Assembly (NCBI GenBank): GCA_964536835.1
Contig: CAZIAZ010000047.1
Coordinates: 1-24,331 of the forward strand
Origin: DAONFI01 sp035403485
GTDB lineage: Bacteria; Planctomycetota; Phycisphaerae; SM23-33
DNA: 24,331 nucleotides
Direction: 5' to 3'
Positions within the stretch are counted from its first letter, which is position 1, and every line of letters begins with the position of its first letter. The position numbers and the translations under genes are program-made. Positions 13,680-21,239 of the stretch are shown in pieces. The notes beneath the pieces are model-generated. The model saw nothing but the letters and a program-made list of their open reading frames with translations, made no database searches and had not been told where the DNA came from.

Positions 13680-14861
13680 TCATTTCAGCAGTTTTTCCAG
13701 GCGATCCAGGCCTTTGTCAATCTGTTCGATGCTTGTTGCGAAACTCAGCCGTATGCATCTGTCTTCGCCGAAGGCTACGCCTGGTACTATGGCTACCTGT
13801 ACGCCTTCGAGGGCTGCTCTCGCAAAGCTCAGTGAATCCTTGACTTCTACGCCGGCCATGGTTTTGCCGTAGTGGCTGGAGATGTCCGGGAAACAGTAAA
13901 ATGCGCCTTGCGGTTCTACGCATTTTACGCCTGGCATTGTGTTCAGGCGGGCTGCCATATGTTTGCCGCGCCGCTCGAATTCAGCCCGCATTTTTTCTAT
14001 TGTTTCAGCTGCCCGCGGGTCGGTATAGGCTGCGTAAGCGCCGGCTTGTGCGAAACTTACGGGATTGGTGGTTTCATGGCTCATCAGCCGCGATATGGCT
14101 GATATGACCTCTTTAGGGCCGGCAGCCCAGCCGAGACGCCAGCCTGTCATGGCGAATGTCTTCGCAAGGCCGTTAAATGTGACCGTCCGTTCCGGCAACC
14201 GACTGTCCAATGCAGCAAACGATACGAATTTGTTATCGCCGTAAATCAACTTTTCGTAAATTTCGTCCGAAAATACCATCATGTCGGTCTTCAGAACGGC
14301 GTCCGCAATGGCTTTGAGTTCGTCCGGCGTGTACATGAGGCCGGATGGATTTGAAGGGCTGTTTATGACGAGCACTTTTGCATCGGCATTATCCAGAATC
14401 TGTTTCGGCGTTATTTTGAAATTATGTTCAGGGCCTGTTTCCAGAAACACCACTTCGCCGCCGGCGAGCTTTATCTGCTCAGGGTAACTGACCCAGTATG
14501 GGGCTGGCAGCAGGACTTTGTCGCCAGGGTTTATGACAGCCTGAAAGGCATCGTATAACGCGTGTTTGCCGCCGAAAGTCACAACCACCTGAGATGGGTC
14601 GACCGTAATGTGATTCTCTTTTTCGAGCTTGGCGGCGATGGCGTTCTTCAGGCTGGCTGCTTTTTGTGGCACGTAACGGGTGTCGCCTGATTTTAACGCC
14701 GCGATGCATGCATCGACAATAAATGCCGGAGTGTCAAAATCCGGCTCGCCTGCGCCGAAACTCACTACGTCAATGCCTTCGTTTTTCATCTGCTTGGCCT
14801 TCGCGGTTATGGCGATGGTCGGACTTGCTGATACGTTCTGGATTCTTTGCGATAGTTTCAT
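13680..14861 (-). CDS. aspB: PLP-dependent aspartate aminotransferase (class I)
   Basis: A 393-residue fold-type I aminotransferase of the AspB/I-gamma type, which transfers the amino group of aspartate to 2-oxoglutarate. Key sites: 'GAGEPDF' (36-42), N171 in 'NPSNPSG'-like 'SPSNPSG', D199 and Y202 in 'SDEIYEKL', PLP lysine K234 in 'AKTFAMTGWRLGW', and an Arg in 'IRLSFATS' near 371 that binds the substrate carboxylate. The usual Ser before the PLP lysine is Ala. The substrate could also be an aromatic amino acid or a prephenate-type acid. The start ATG has GAGGAA 9 nt upstream. It lies 104 bp downstream of a coiled-coil gene, with a terminator between, so it is probably its own transcription unit. 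Confidence 0.92.
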   Translation of the reverse strand: MKLSQRIQNVSASPTIAITAKAKQMKNEGIDVVSFGAGEPDFDTPAFIVDACIAALKSGDTRYVPQKAASLKNAIAAKLEKENHITVDPSQVVVTFGGKHALYDAFQAVINPGDKVLLPAPYWVSYPEQIKLAGGEVVFLETGPEHNFKITPKQILDNADAKVLVINSPSNPSGLMYTPDELKAIADAVLKTDMMVFSDEIYEKLIYGDNKFVSFAALDSRLPERTVTFNGLAKTFAMTGWRLGWAAGPKEVISAISRLMSHETTNPVSFAQAGAYAAYTDPRAAETIEKMRAEFERRGKHMAARLNTMPGVKCVEPQGAFYCFPDISSHYGKTMAGVEVKDSLSFARAALEGVQVAIVPGVAFGEDRCIRLSFATSIEQIDKGLDRLEKLLK

Positions 14862-14904
14862 TATTTTCGATTCCTCAAAAATTCCTTTTCTGAAAAGTAG
14901 CCGT

Positions 14905-14944
14905 AAAAAAGGCGGCTCCGACTTGTCCGCCGGAACCGCCTTTT
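14905..14944 (-). terminator. Terminator between the coiled-coil gene and the aminotransferase gene
   Basis: AAAAGGCGG-c-TCCG (14907-14920) pairs with CGGA-a-CCGCCTTTT (14931-14944). On the minus strand the stem is followed by a T run (14910-14905). It lies about 20 bases after the coiled-coil stop. Confidence 0.8.
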
Positions 14945-14965
14945 ATTTTCCATTCAGTTTTACCC

Positions 14966-16297
14966 TTATTCCTGTGGGCGTTTCTCAGGCATGTAACCGG
15001 TCAGATCAAGAAATCTGTTCGTATTCAGGACAGGTATCTTGAGCCCTTCAGCCGCTTTTTTTGTTTTAAAATAATCGTCGTATGCCTGCATCTGTTTTTT
15101 ATACGCAAGCTGGACGGAATCAGGAGCGTCGTCTGATGGTTTTATCGGTTTTGTCGGCTCTACGCCCATGACTACGTAATCGGTCTGGACGTTGACTTCC
15201 TTGCCGATTTCGCCGCCGTGCAGCTTGATAGCCTGAATCACTTCATTCGTCTGATCCTGTGAAGCTCTGCCGTCACCGTAAAGATCGAATACGCCCTTGA
15301 CTACGAAAACGTACTTGCGATTCGGGTCATATACGAGATTCGTTACGACATCATTGTCTTCCACCTGTTTGCCGTCGGTACTTTCAACCACCTGGCATTC
15401 TGAAAATGTGGGGGAGACGTTTATCGCACGCAGTTTGGCTTTCGGGGCTGCGGCGTTGTCGTCATTAGGCCCGAAGACCGCAAAAGTCATGCCGTCCTGC
15501 ACATTGTTTTCACTGCCGAGGTTGATATAGCACAGGCCCGACGAAGGAACGACCCGGCTGACTATGCCGTCGGCTTTGCGAGTGGTCTTCCCGCCGCCGT
15601 GGATTCGTTCGTTGAGGTCATCTATCTGTGCATTGAGTTTGGTTATTTCACGCTTGAGGCTGTGATTGTCGAGCGTGAGTTTTTCAATTTTCTGTTCATA
15701 TTTCTTTGCATCGTTGCGGAGTGTTTTGCGGGCGTCGGAGAGGTTGTCACTGAACTCTTTAGCCTTTTCGGCGAAGCCGGCATGATCGTCCTGATACATC
15801 TTGTTCAGATTCTCAAACTGGCCTTCGAGTTTGTCCAGTGATGCTTTTGCATCGTCCTGAATTTTTTTGATATCCTCTTCCTTTGCGGAGAGCTGCTTGG
15901 TCAGACTGGTTATGGTGTCTGAATTCTGCTGGATAGCCTTTTCCTTTTCCATTATTTTGGTGACAAGGAGTTTTGTTTCAGGCACCAGTCCGCTCTGCAT
16001 GCCGCCGACTTTGATATAATCGGTGTTGTTGACGAGGTCCTGGGTCTCTTTCATCGCGACTTCCGAAGCGACATTGAGGCCGGTGATGTCACGAATGAGT
16101 TTCGTCTGTTCCTGTTTGAATTTGTCGGCTTTGGCGTTGACATCGGCGAGTTGCTGAGAGCTTTCGTCCAGCCTGGTTTGCAGTTCATCCCGCTGAACAA
16201 AGCCGACCACTGCGATTATGGCGGCAATGACGAAAAGGATAATGAATACGATAAGCAGTACCGGGGGCTTGCCGTGACGTTGAACGACTCGTGCCAT
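14966..16297 (-). CDS. Membrane-anchored coiled-coil protein with BRCT-like C-terminus
   Basis: A 443-residue protein. One TM helix ('VLLIVFIILFVIAAIIAVVGFV', roughly 13-34) follows a short basic N-terminus. Long charged heptad-rich helices occupy about 35-90 and 112-233. A small beta-rich domain (about 244-320, 'SRVVPSSGLCYINLGSENNV') follows. Residues about 328-433 resemble a BRCT fold: 'YVFVVKGVFD', a helix, 'LHGGEIGKEVNVQTDYVVMG', then after a charged insert of about 35 residues 'LKIPVLNTNRFLDLTGY', like the C-terminal part of the NAD-ligase BRCT domain. The function is unknown. The start ATG at 16297 has AGGAG 7 nt upstream, better than an in-frame codon at 16324. Orientation (positive N-terminus) suggests either the bulk in the periplasm or an N-in anchor. 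The BRCT similarity is by eye. Confidence 0.75.
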   Translation of the reverse strand: MARVVQRHGKPPVLLIVFIILFVIAAIIAVVGFVQRDELQTRLDESSQQLADVNAKADKFKQEQTKLIRDITGLNVASEVAMKETQDLVNNTDYIKVGGMQSGLVPETKLLVTKIMEKEKAIQQNSDTITSLTKQLSAKEEDIKKIQDDAKASLDKLEGQFENLNKMYQDDHAGFAEKAKEFSDNLSDARKTLRNDAKKYEQKIEKLTLDNHSLKREITKLNAQIDDLNERIHGGGKTTRKADGIVSRVVPSSGLCYINLGSENNVQDGMTFAVFGPNDDNAAAPKAKLRAINVSPTFSECQVVESTDGKQVEDNDVVTNLVYDPNRKYVFVVKGVFDLYGDGRASQDQTNEVIQAIKLHGGEIGKEVNVQTDYVVMGVEPTKPIKPSDDAPDSVQLAYKKQMQAYDDYFKTKKAAEGLKIPVLNTNRFLDLTGYMPEKRPQE

Positions 16298-16649
16298 CTT
16301 CAAACTCCTGAAAATTTGTTTCAATATTACGAAATTTTACATGGTCGGTTACATAACACACACCGATTATCCGACATTTGGTTGCAAATTTCATCGTCGT
16401 ACAAAAATGCAGGTTTTATGCGGCGCGATTAAAATTTCCGGAAAAATCGCTTACCGCCGCCGCATGGAGCAGTTTTCGCACCTTTTCCATGTATTTTAGT
16501 CCAGCCTGCATAAAAACTTGCGTAAAGTATGCAAAAAAAAATAACAAAACTCAATCAAATTTTGAAAAAAACCGCCTCTTGCAGCCGAATAACCGTGTTT
16601 TAGTGCGTCATCATCTACGTCCGTATCTGCGCAATGTAAAAACGGCAAA
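16298..16649. other. Intergenic region with one stem-loop
   Basis: There is no credible gene. A stem-loop at 16418-16465 has arms ATGCGGCG/CGCCGCAT, with a second inner pairing CGATT/AATCG, and no T run on either side. The rest is A/T-rich (poly-A around 16530-16570) and probably carries the promoter of the coiled-coil gene, though I see no convincing pair of boxes on the minus strand. Confidence 0.45.
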
Positions 16650-17129
16650 TCAGAATTTCTGTTTTTCGGCTGGCAGATTTTTTTCTATTATCTCAATCAA
16701 TGCCTTGAAATTCGTAAGTTTCCAGCTGTCGAGCTTGATTTTCTTACCGCCCGTTTCGAGGTATATCCAACCTTTCGATTTCAGTTCGGTAGCGTCCAGG
16801 GCGTCGATATTCTCCCACCTGCAGCGGGTTTTGCCGCGATAGCCTATTCCGTCTTCGTCGGCGATGAGTTTCAGTTTAGACGATATCAGGCCCATGACGG
16901 CGATTATCGCACCGATGGGCCAGACGACGTATGGCAGGTAATGATTGAACAGGTAGCTTGACGTCTCGTTGATGTGTTTGAAATCCCATGCCTGCGGAGC
17001 CGGATATTTTGCACTGTCCAGCCAGCACCATATTCCTGTGCCGATTAAAATGGCTGCCATCGCGAAAGAGCGGATAAGAGGATCTTTGGCGGCGGAGCAT
17101 TCAACGCGGCTTGCGGTGTTATTTTCCAT
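16650..17129 (-). CDS. Small two-TM membrane protein of unknown function
   Basis: A 159-residue protein that I do not recognise by family. Two hydrophobic segments are visible: about 22-38 ('FAMAAILIGTGIWCWL') and about 65-83 ('YVVWPIGAIIAVMGLIS'). They are followed by a beta-rich tail of about 75 residues ('LKLIADEDGIGYRG', 'CRWENIDALDATE', 'GWIYLETGGKKIKLDSW') and a final helix. That layout resembles bacterial PH-like (YdbT/YcxB-type) membrane proteins, which is a structural guess only. AAGGAA precedes the ATG at 17129. It is transcribed divergently from the hydrolase gene and ends with a 325-bp gap downstream. Confidence 0.65.
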   Translation of the reverse strand: MENNTASRVECSAAKDPLIRSFAMAAILIGTGIWCWLDSAKYPAPQAWDFKHINETSSYLFNHYLPYVVWPIGAIIAVMGLISSKLKLIADEDGIGYRGKTRCRWENIDALDATELKSKGWIYLETGGKKIKLDSWKLTNFKALIEIIEKNLPAEKQKF

Positions 17130-17153
17130 CTAAAAATTCCTTATGCTTATTTA

Positions 17154-17183
17154 TTGATGGTTTTGTTGCATAATTCATATAAT
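17154..17183 (+). promoter_or_regulatory. Promoter of the hydrolase-like gene
   Basis: TTGATG (17154-17159), an 18-bp spacer and a perfect TATAAT (17178-17183). The predicted start (about 17190) leaves only about 20 bases to the ATG at 17210, with AAGGAA at 17195-17200 inside it. Confidence 0.6.
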
Positions 17184-17209
17184 ACAGCAGAGTGAAGGAA
17201 ATTCAAGTC

Positions 17210-17950
17210 ATGTGGTTTTTTGAACGTAAATTTAACGACAGTGAAATCAGCGGGAATCCGCAGAATGGGCTGGTTATTTTTTGCGGCGGGCTGCGATTCT
17301 GGGGCATACCCTATGGCCGACGAAGCGTAAAAGTCGGCCTTCGGGATAGCGGTTACGACGGCATGTTCATATATTGGCCGTGGCATGAGAAATGGACGGG
17401 AATTTTCCCCAAGCCGTCACTGCCGGCGTTGTGGGATGTTGAGGTGCAGGAAAGGCAAGCCTGCGAAATCTCGGCTTTTATTAAAAAATATCGGCTGGAA
17501 TATCCTGGCATGGCGGTACATCTGATGGGTTGTTCCGCCGGCGGAGCGGTGGCGGTGCGCGTTTTGGAAAAACTCGCTGAAACGAATCAGAGGGTCGACT
17601 CTGTCGGCTTGCTAAGTGTGGCGGTCTGGCCGGGCAGGAATCTTGTCAAATTGGCGGAAAAAACGGTCGATGGCAAATTGGTGAATTTCTGTTCGGCGGC
17701 AGATTGCCTGATTCTCGGTTTGGGGACGCTGATGTTCGGCACAGGTGACAGGCGACATTCATGTGCGTCGGGCATGTTGGGACTGAAGCGGACGTTGGCC
17801 GGCAAGGTTGAAAACAGCTGGTGGACGCCGACCATGATGCGTCTGGGCAGATACGGCGGCCATAATTCAGCGGTCAAAAGCACATTTATCGCCCGACATG
17901 TCGTACCGGTACTGGCGATAAGGACGTTTGCGTCGATTCGGGGAAAATAA
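17210..17950 (+). CDS. Alpha/beta hydrolase-like protein
   Basis: A 246-residue protein. A nucleophile elbow 'HLMGCSAGG' with S109 (G-x-S-x-G) follows a predicted beta strand. 'LVIFCGGLRFWG' (21-32) may supply the oxyanion-hole turn. D165 and H218 (in 'GGHNS') are plausible acid and base of the triad by position. There is no signal peptide, and the overall length fits a compact esterase/lipase-type hydrolase. The substrate is unknown. The longest frame starts at GTG 17192, but AAGGAA (17195-17200) falls inside that extension and sits 9 nt before ATG 17210, which also fits the promoter. It stands alone, convergent with the permease gene only 22 bp away. Confidence 0.7.
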   Translation: MWFFERKFNDSEISGNPQNGLVIFCGGLRFWGIPYGRRSVKVGLRDSGYDGMFIYWPWHEKWTGIFPKPSLPALWDVEVQERQACEISAFIKKYRLEYPGMAVHLMGCSAGGAVAVRVLEKLAETNQRVDSVGLLSVAVWPGRNLVKLAEKTVDGKLVNFCSAADCLILGLGTLMFGTGDRRHSCASGMLGLKRTLAGKVENSWWTPTMMRLGRYGGHNSAVKSTFIARHVVPVLAIRTFASIRGK

Positions 17951-17960
17951 TATGGAATCG

Positions 17961-17977
17961 TGAGAACGCCCTCTAAT
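17961..17977 (+). repeat. Family-1 repeat end at the 3' end of the permease gene
   Basis: TGAGAACGCCCTCTAAT. Its first 15 bases are the exact reverse complement of 19249-19263, so perfect inverted copies flank the permease gene. The permease stop codon (TAG on the minus strand, 17975-17973) is inside this repeat. Confidence 0.7.
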
Positions 17978-19172
17978 CGTAATCCGTTTTGCGGCGGATT
18001 CTGACAATGATGAATATGGAAATCGCCAGTGCCACTGCTCCGGCCAGCCAGACGCTCAATCCCAGCAGCATTACGTTTTTGGGGCTGATGTAGCCTTCCA
18101 GTCTCGGCGTAAGCGCCATGATTACAAGGCCTGCCGAGCATATTGACGTCACCAGCCAGCCAATCCACGCCTTGCCGGTCGGATAATCCAACGCCCATAC
18201 CATCGTCCACTGAATCAGGCCTATCATAATCATGAAAATCATCAGTTCTATTGAATATCCGTAAAACCATATCGGCCACGTTATCTGTTCCCATAGTGCC
18301 ACGACCAGCATAGCCGTCGGCAGACATATGCCGACCATTAGCGTTCTGCCGCGTCCCTGCAGCAGCAGTGTGCCGGAGAGAATCACCACTGCCGGTATAT
18401 GCAGGCTGTCTATGGGCCGTTGCGGGACCGGCGTTTCGCCGTGGTCTATCAGCCAGCATGCGCCTGCGATGCCGGCAAGCGCGCCGGACGTCATTAGTGC
18501 CGCCGGCCGTACCCACCACCGCGCGAATGGCCGCGGCGTGTCGGCTGTTATCATGTCGCCGATGACGAATACTATCAGAACGCCGGCCCATACGCCGAAT
18601 ACCGTCAACATGCGCACCGTCATCATCGGGGCGGCCATGTTCATCTGGTCGTCAGCCGTCAGGCCGAGCAGCCAACAGGTGTCGTCCAACAGTTTCCCGA
18701 AGGCACTGTCGGAAATGAATATGGTTCTGACGTCGTATATCATGTTCAGCACGACGACTATGGCTGTGCCGACCAGAAACGTCAATATGAAACTTGGTAT
18801 CAGGTATAGACGGCGAATTATTAAGTAATTCACAAGGCCGACGACCGCTCCGCCGGCGATTGCCGCCAGAAACGCAATGTACGGATTGCCGCCGGCGTTG
18901 AGCACCTCAGCCGCTATAAGGCCGCCTATGCCCATCACACCCCAGACGCTCAAATCGACACTGCCGTAACGCCATGCTATCATCATGCCCAGTGCTGCCA
19001 GCAATGCCGACGATGTCATCATGGATACCACGTCCAGCATATTGCCGCCGCCGAGCCTCTGCCAGCCGGGCAGAACGAACACCGCCAATATTAACAACAG
19101 GACGGCGTTGAAAATGTCATAGTAAGCCCGTCGGCCAAATGCGCGAAACCGAAATTTTTCCAGGGTAAACAT
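17973..19172 (-). CDS. RbsC-like ABC transporter permease
   Basis: A 399-residue polytopic protein with about ten TM helices. Its core matches the branched-chain/ribose-type permease family (BPD_transp_2): 'GMMIAWRYGSVDLSVWGVMGIGGLIAAE' (about 61-88, split) is the counterpart of the family 'GGIDLSVG' segment, followed by 'PYIAFLAAIAGGAVVGLVN' and 'PSFILTFLVGTAIVV'. Such permeases import sugars or nucleosides, working with an ATPase and a binding protein; neither is in the window. It is longer than the usual 310-340 residues, with extra C-terminal TM segments. The ATG at 19172 is preferred over TTG at 19181, although neither has a clear ribosome-binding site. The final codons and stop fall in a dispersed repeat, so the C-terminus may have been altered by its insertion. 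Confidence 0.72.
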   Translation of the reverse strand: MFTLEKFRFRAFGRRAYYDIFNAVLLLILAVFVLPGWQRLGGGNMLDVVSMMTSSALLAALGMMIAWRYGSVDLSVWGVMGIGGLIAAEVLNAGGNPYIAFLAAIAGGAVVGLVNYLIIRRLYLIPSFILTFLVGTAIVVVLNMIYDVRTIFISDSAFGKLLDDTCWLLGLTADDQMNMAAPMMTVRMLTVFGVWAGVLIVFVIGDMITADTPRPFARWWVRPAALMTSGALAGIAGACWLIDHGETPVPQRPIDSLHIPAVVILSGTLLLQGRGRTLMVGICLPTAMLVVALWEQITWPIWFYGYSIELMIFMIMIGLIQWTMVWALDYPTGKAWIGWLVTSICSAGLVIMALTPRLEGYISPKNVMLLGLSVWLAGAVALAISIFIIVRIRRKTDYD

Positions 19173-19247
19173 GGGATTCAAAGGATTCTACCGGCATGTG
19201 CCGTCGGGGACAAGAGTTATACTGGTTCTTGAAAGTTTTTTTGAGAA

Positions 19248-19434
19248 CTAGAGGGCGTTCTCAATTAAACTGTGAGACGCAAATGAGTGGCAAGTATGCA
19301 GATGCAAGGAACAAAAACGACTGCGAATTTGTCAATTCGCTGAGTTTTTGTGACGCCGCAGATGCATGATTGCCACTCACAGCCTTTAATATCTTATTTT
19401 TTGCGGCCGCAGGGTAATTGAGAACGGCCTCTAG
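19248..19434. repeat. 187-bp near-complete palindrome (family 1, MITE-like)
   Basis: The ends CTAGAGGGCGTTCTCAATT (19248-19266) and AATTGAGAACGGCCTCTAG (19416-19434) are inverted with one mismatch in 19. Pairing continues inward: ATTAAA/TTTAAT, CTGTGAG/CTCACAG, GAGTGGCAA (19285-19293)/TTGCCACTC (19370-19378), ACAAAAAC (19311-19318)/GTTTTTGT (19344-19351), and a tip GCGAATT-TGTC-AATTCGC (19323-19340). No reading frame is present. It fills the gap between permease and sigma-factor genes. Confidence 0.85.
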
Positions 19435-19459
19435 AGCATATCAAGTTTAACATGCTCTA
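19432..19459. repeat. Hairpin repeat TAGAGCAT/ATGCTCTA (family 4)
   Basis: Perfect 8-bp arms TAGAGCAT (19432-19439) and ATGCTCTA (19452-19459) enclose a 12-base loop containing TCAAGTTTAA. Its first three bases are the last of the 187-bp palindrome. A half copy is at 35-53. It lies about 50 bases past the sigma-factor stop. A further small stem, GCCGT-TTT-ACGGC, is at 19481-19493. Confidence 0.7.
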
Positions 19460-19509
19460 AATATCATTTTGGACGATATGGCCGTTTTACGGCAGATGAT
19501 TGGACCGAT

Positions 19510-21183
19510 TTATTGATGTGGGCCGGCGATGTCCCGAAGTTTCTCAAGAGCCTGCAGTTCTATCTGGCGTGCGCGTTCCTTGCTGATGTTGAGTTTTTTG
19601 CCTATCTGTTCGAACGTGCTGGCCTGAGCCGATTCGGCAAGGCCGTAATGTTCCGTCAGAATTGTCCGCTCCCGCGGCGAAAGATGACTAAGCATGGATT
19701 CCAGCGTTTCACGTACTTCGCCCATGCTTTCGCTGCCTGGGTCGTAATTTCCCAGGGCGGCTGCTATGTCCAGAATCTCTTCATGGCCGGTGGAGAACCT
19801 CGCGAGCTGATTCTGTTCCTTCGGAACGGAACGGGCGAAGTTGCGCATGATAGCCCATGATGCATAGGTGGAAAATCTGAACCCGCGCGAGAAGTCGAAC
19901 TTTTCCACGGCGCGCATGAGCGCTATGTTGCCTTCGCTTACGAGTTCAAAGAGATCTATCGAGCCGGAAACGTGCTTTTTTGCGATAGACACCACCAGCC
20001 GCAGATTCGACTTGACGATGCGATTATTGATGACGTTAGCCTCCAGCAGCAGTGATTCGACGCGTTTGACCTGATGCGCCTGAATGTGCGTTGGGTCAAT
20101 TCGTTTGCGAAGGTGGTCGGCTCGATATTTGTAAAAATTGTAAAGGTAAAAAAGGGCTTTTTCCTGCGGCGCCGACAGCAGCGGCACTTGGTAGAGGTCT
20201 TTGAGATATTGCGGCAGGCCTTCGGGCGGACGGGAACGGACGAGGTCTTTTTCGCTGACTTCCATCGTCGCCATCCTGAGCATGTCTTTTTCCATGCCCT
20301 GGTCTTCGAAGAGTTCGCTGTAAATATAGGTTATGGAACGTTCCAGCAGTTGCAGTGCGCGAACTTCATTGACTATCCTGTGAATGCTGCCGCGGGTTCT
20401 GCCGTATTCCTGTGCCAGCGACCTGGCAGACGTGCCGGTCAGGAATTTCTGATAAATCCGCTGCTTTTCCTCCTTTGAGAGGATGTTGAGCAGTTTGGGG
20501 AAAATCGCTTCATTCGGCGACAGATTGTCGTGGTTTCGTATCGTGTAACGGATGGTTTCAACGGCACGGCCGCTTTTGCGGGCTATTCGACGGGCCACCT
20601 CCATCAGATTGGTGTCCGTGAATGAAACCATTCTTCTGGCACGGCGGAGGATTTCATTCTTTTCACTTTCGGACATCTGTGAAAAACGGCTGGAACGTTC
20701 GAGTATGTCTTCAAACGTCGAAGAGAACGAGTCGGCTGAGCTTTCGAGAAAGCCTATCCGTTTTTTGCCGTCCGGAAAGAGCATTTTTCTGGCGGTCAGC
20801 CCGCGGTTTCTCCATCGCTGTATTGTCTTTGTCGATACGTTGAACCGTTCAGCCAGCCCGGCGGTATCGAAAACCTGCTCTTCATAATCGCCGGTCGACA
20901 AATCGAAACTCTCGGATACTTCGAGTATGAGGTTTATGAGATCATGCCTGAGTTTTTTGCCGTCGAGCATCGGTTTGGCTGCGGCGTCGGTCTGGCGATA
21001 GTTGGTTATCCGGAAGACCACGAAATCCAGCGGATAACTTTTTTCAGGCTCGATTACGTCCAGCATCTCTTCGGAACGGTCGATGAAGCCCTGACGCAGG
21101 CGTGACAGCCCTGAGCACAATTCTGTGGCCAATTCTGCAATGCAACTATAATGATATTTCTGCATATTTCCGAAATTACTCAT
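19510..21183 (-). CDS. Sigma-70 family factor with N-terminal HTH modules
   Basis: A 557-residue protein. Region 2 (about 383-450) reads 'NLRLVVSIAKKHV', 'DLFELVSEGNIALMRAVEKFD', 'GFRFSTYASWAIMRNFAR', which binds core polymerase and the -10 box. Region 4 (about 499-551) reads 'LSPRERTILTEHYGL', 'TFEQIGKKLNISKERARQIE', for the -35 box. A region 1.2-like segment is at 333-350; a full region 3 is missing (only about 45 residues between 2 and 4). The first 300 residues are unlike housekeeping sigma factors: a MerR-type HTH at about 106-146 ('AGLAERFNVSTKTIQRWRNRGL'), a second HTH-like stretch at 188-218, and a third at 246-275 ('TSARSLAQEYGRTRGSIHRI'). Similar long sigma factors occur in planctomycetes (from memory). 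It lies 56 bp after a coiled-coil lipoprotein gene on the same strand. The Shine-Dalgarno sequence is unclear, and a start at the seventh codon is possible. Confidence 0.88.
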   Translation of the reverse strand: MSNFGNMQKYHYSCIAELATELCSGLSRLRQGFIDRSEEMLDVIEPEKSYPLDFVVFRITNYRQTDAAAKPMLDGKKLRHDLINLILEVSESFDLSTGDYEEQVFDTAGLAERFNVSTKTIQRWRNRGLTARKMLFPDGKKRIGFLESSADSFSSTFEDILERSSRFSQMSESEKNEILRRARRMVSFTDTNLMEVARRIARKSGRAVETIRYTIRNHDNLSPNEAIFPKLLNILSKEEKQRIYQKFLTGTSARSLAQEYGRTRGSIHRIVNEVRALQLLERSITYIYSELFEDQGMEKDMLRMATMEVSEKDLVRSRPPEGLPQYLKDLYQVPLLSAPQEKALFYLYNFYKYRADHLRKRIDPTHIQAHQVKRVESLLLEANVINNRIVKSNLRLVVSIAKKHVSGSIDLFELVSEGNIALMRAVEKFDFSRGFRFSTYASWAIMRNFARSVPKEQNQLARFSTGHEEILDIAAALGNYDPGSESMGEVRETLESMLSHLSPRERTILTEHYGLAESAQASTFEQIGKKLNISKERARQIELQALEKLRDIAGPHQ

Positions 21184-21239
21184 ATATTTGCCGGCGCGTC
21201 AGGCAATTGCCGATTTGCAGAACGGTCCGGTCAAAAAAA

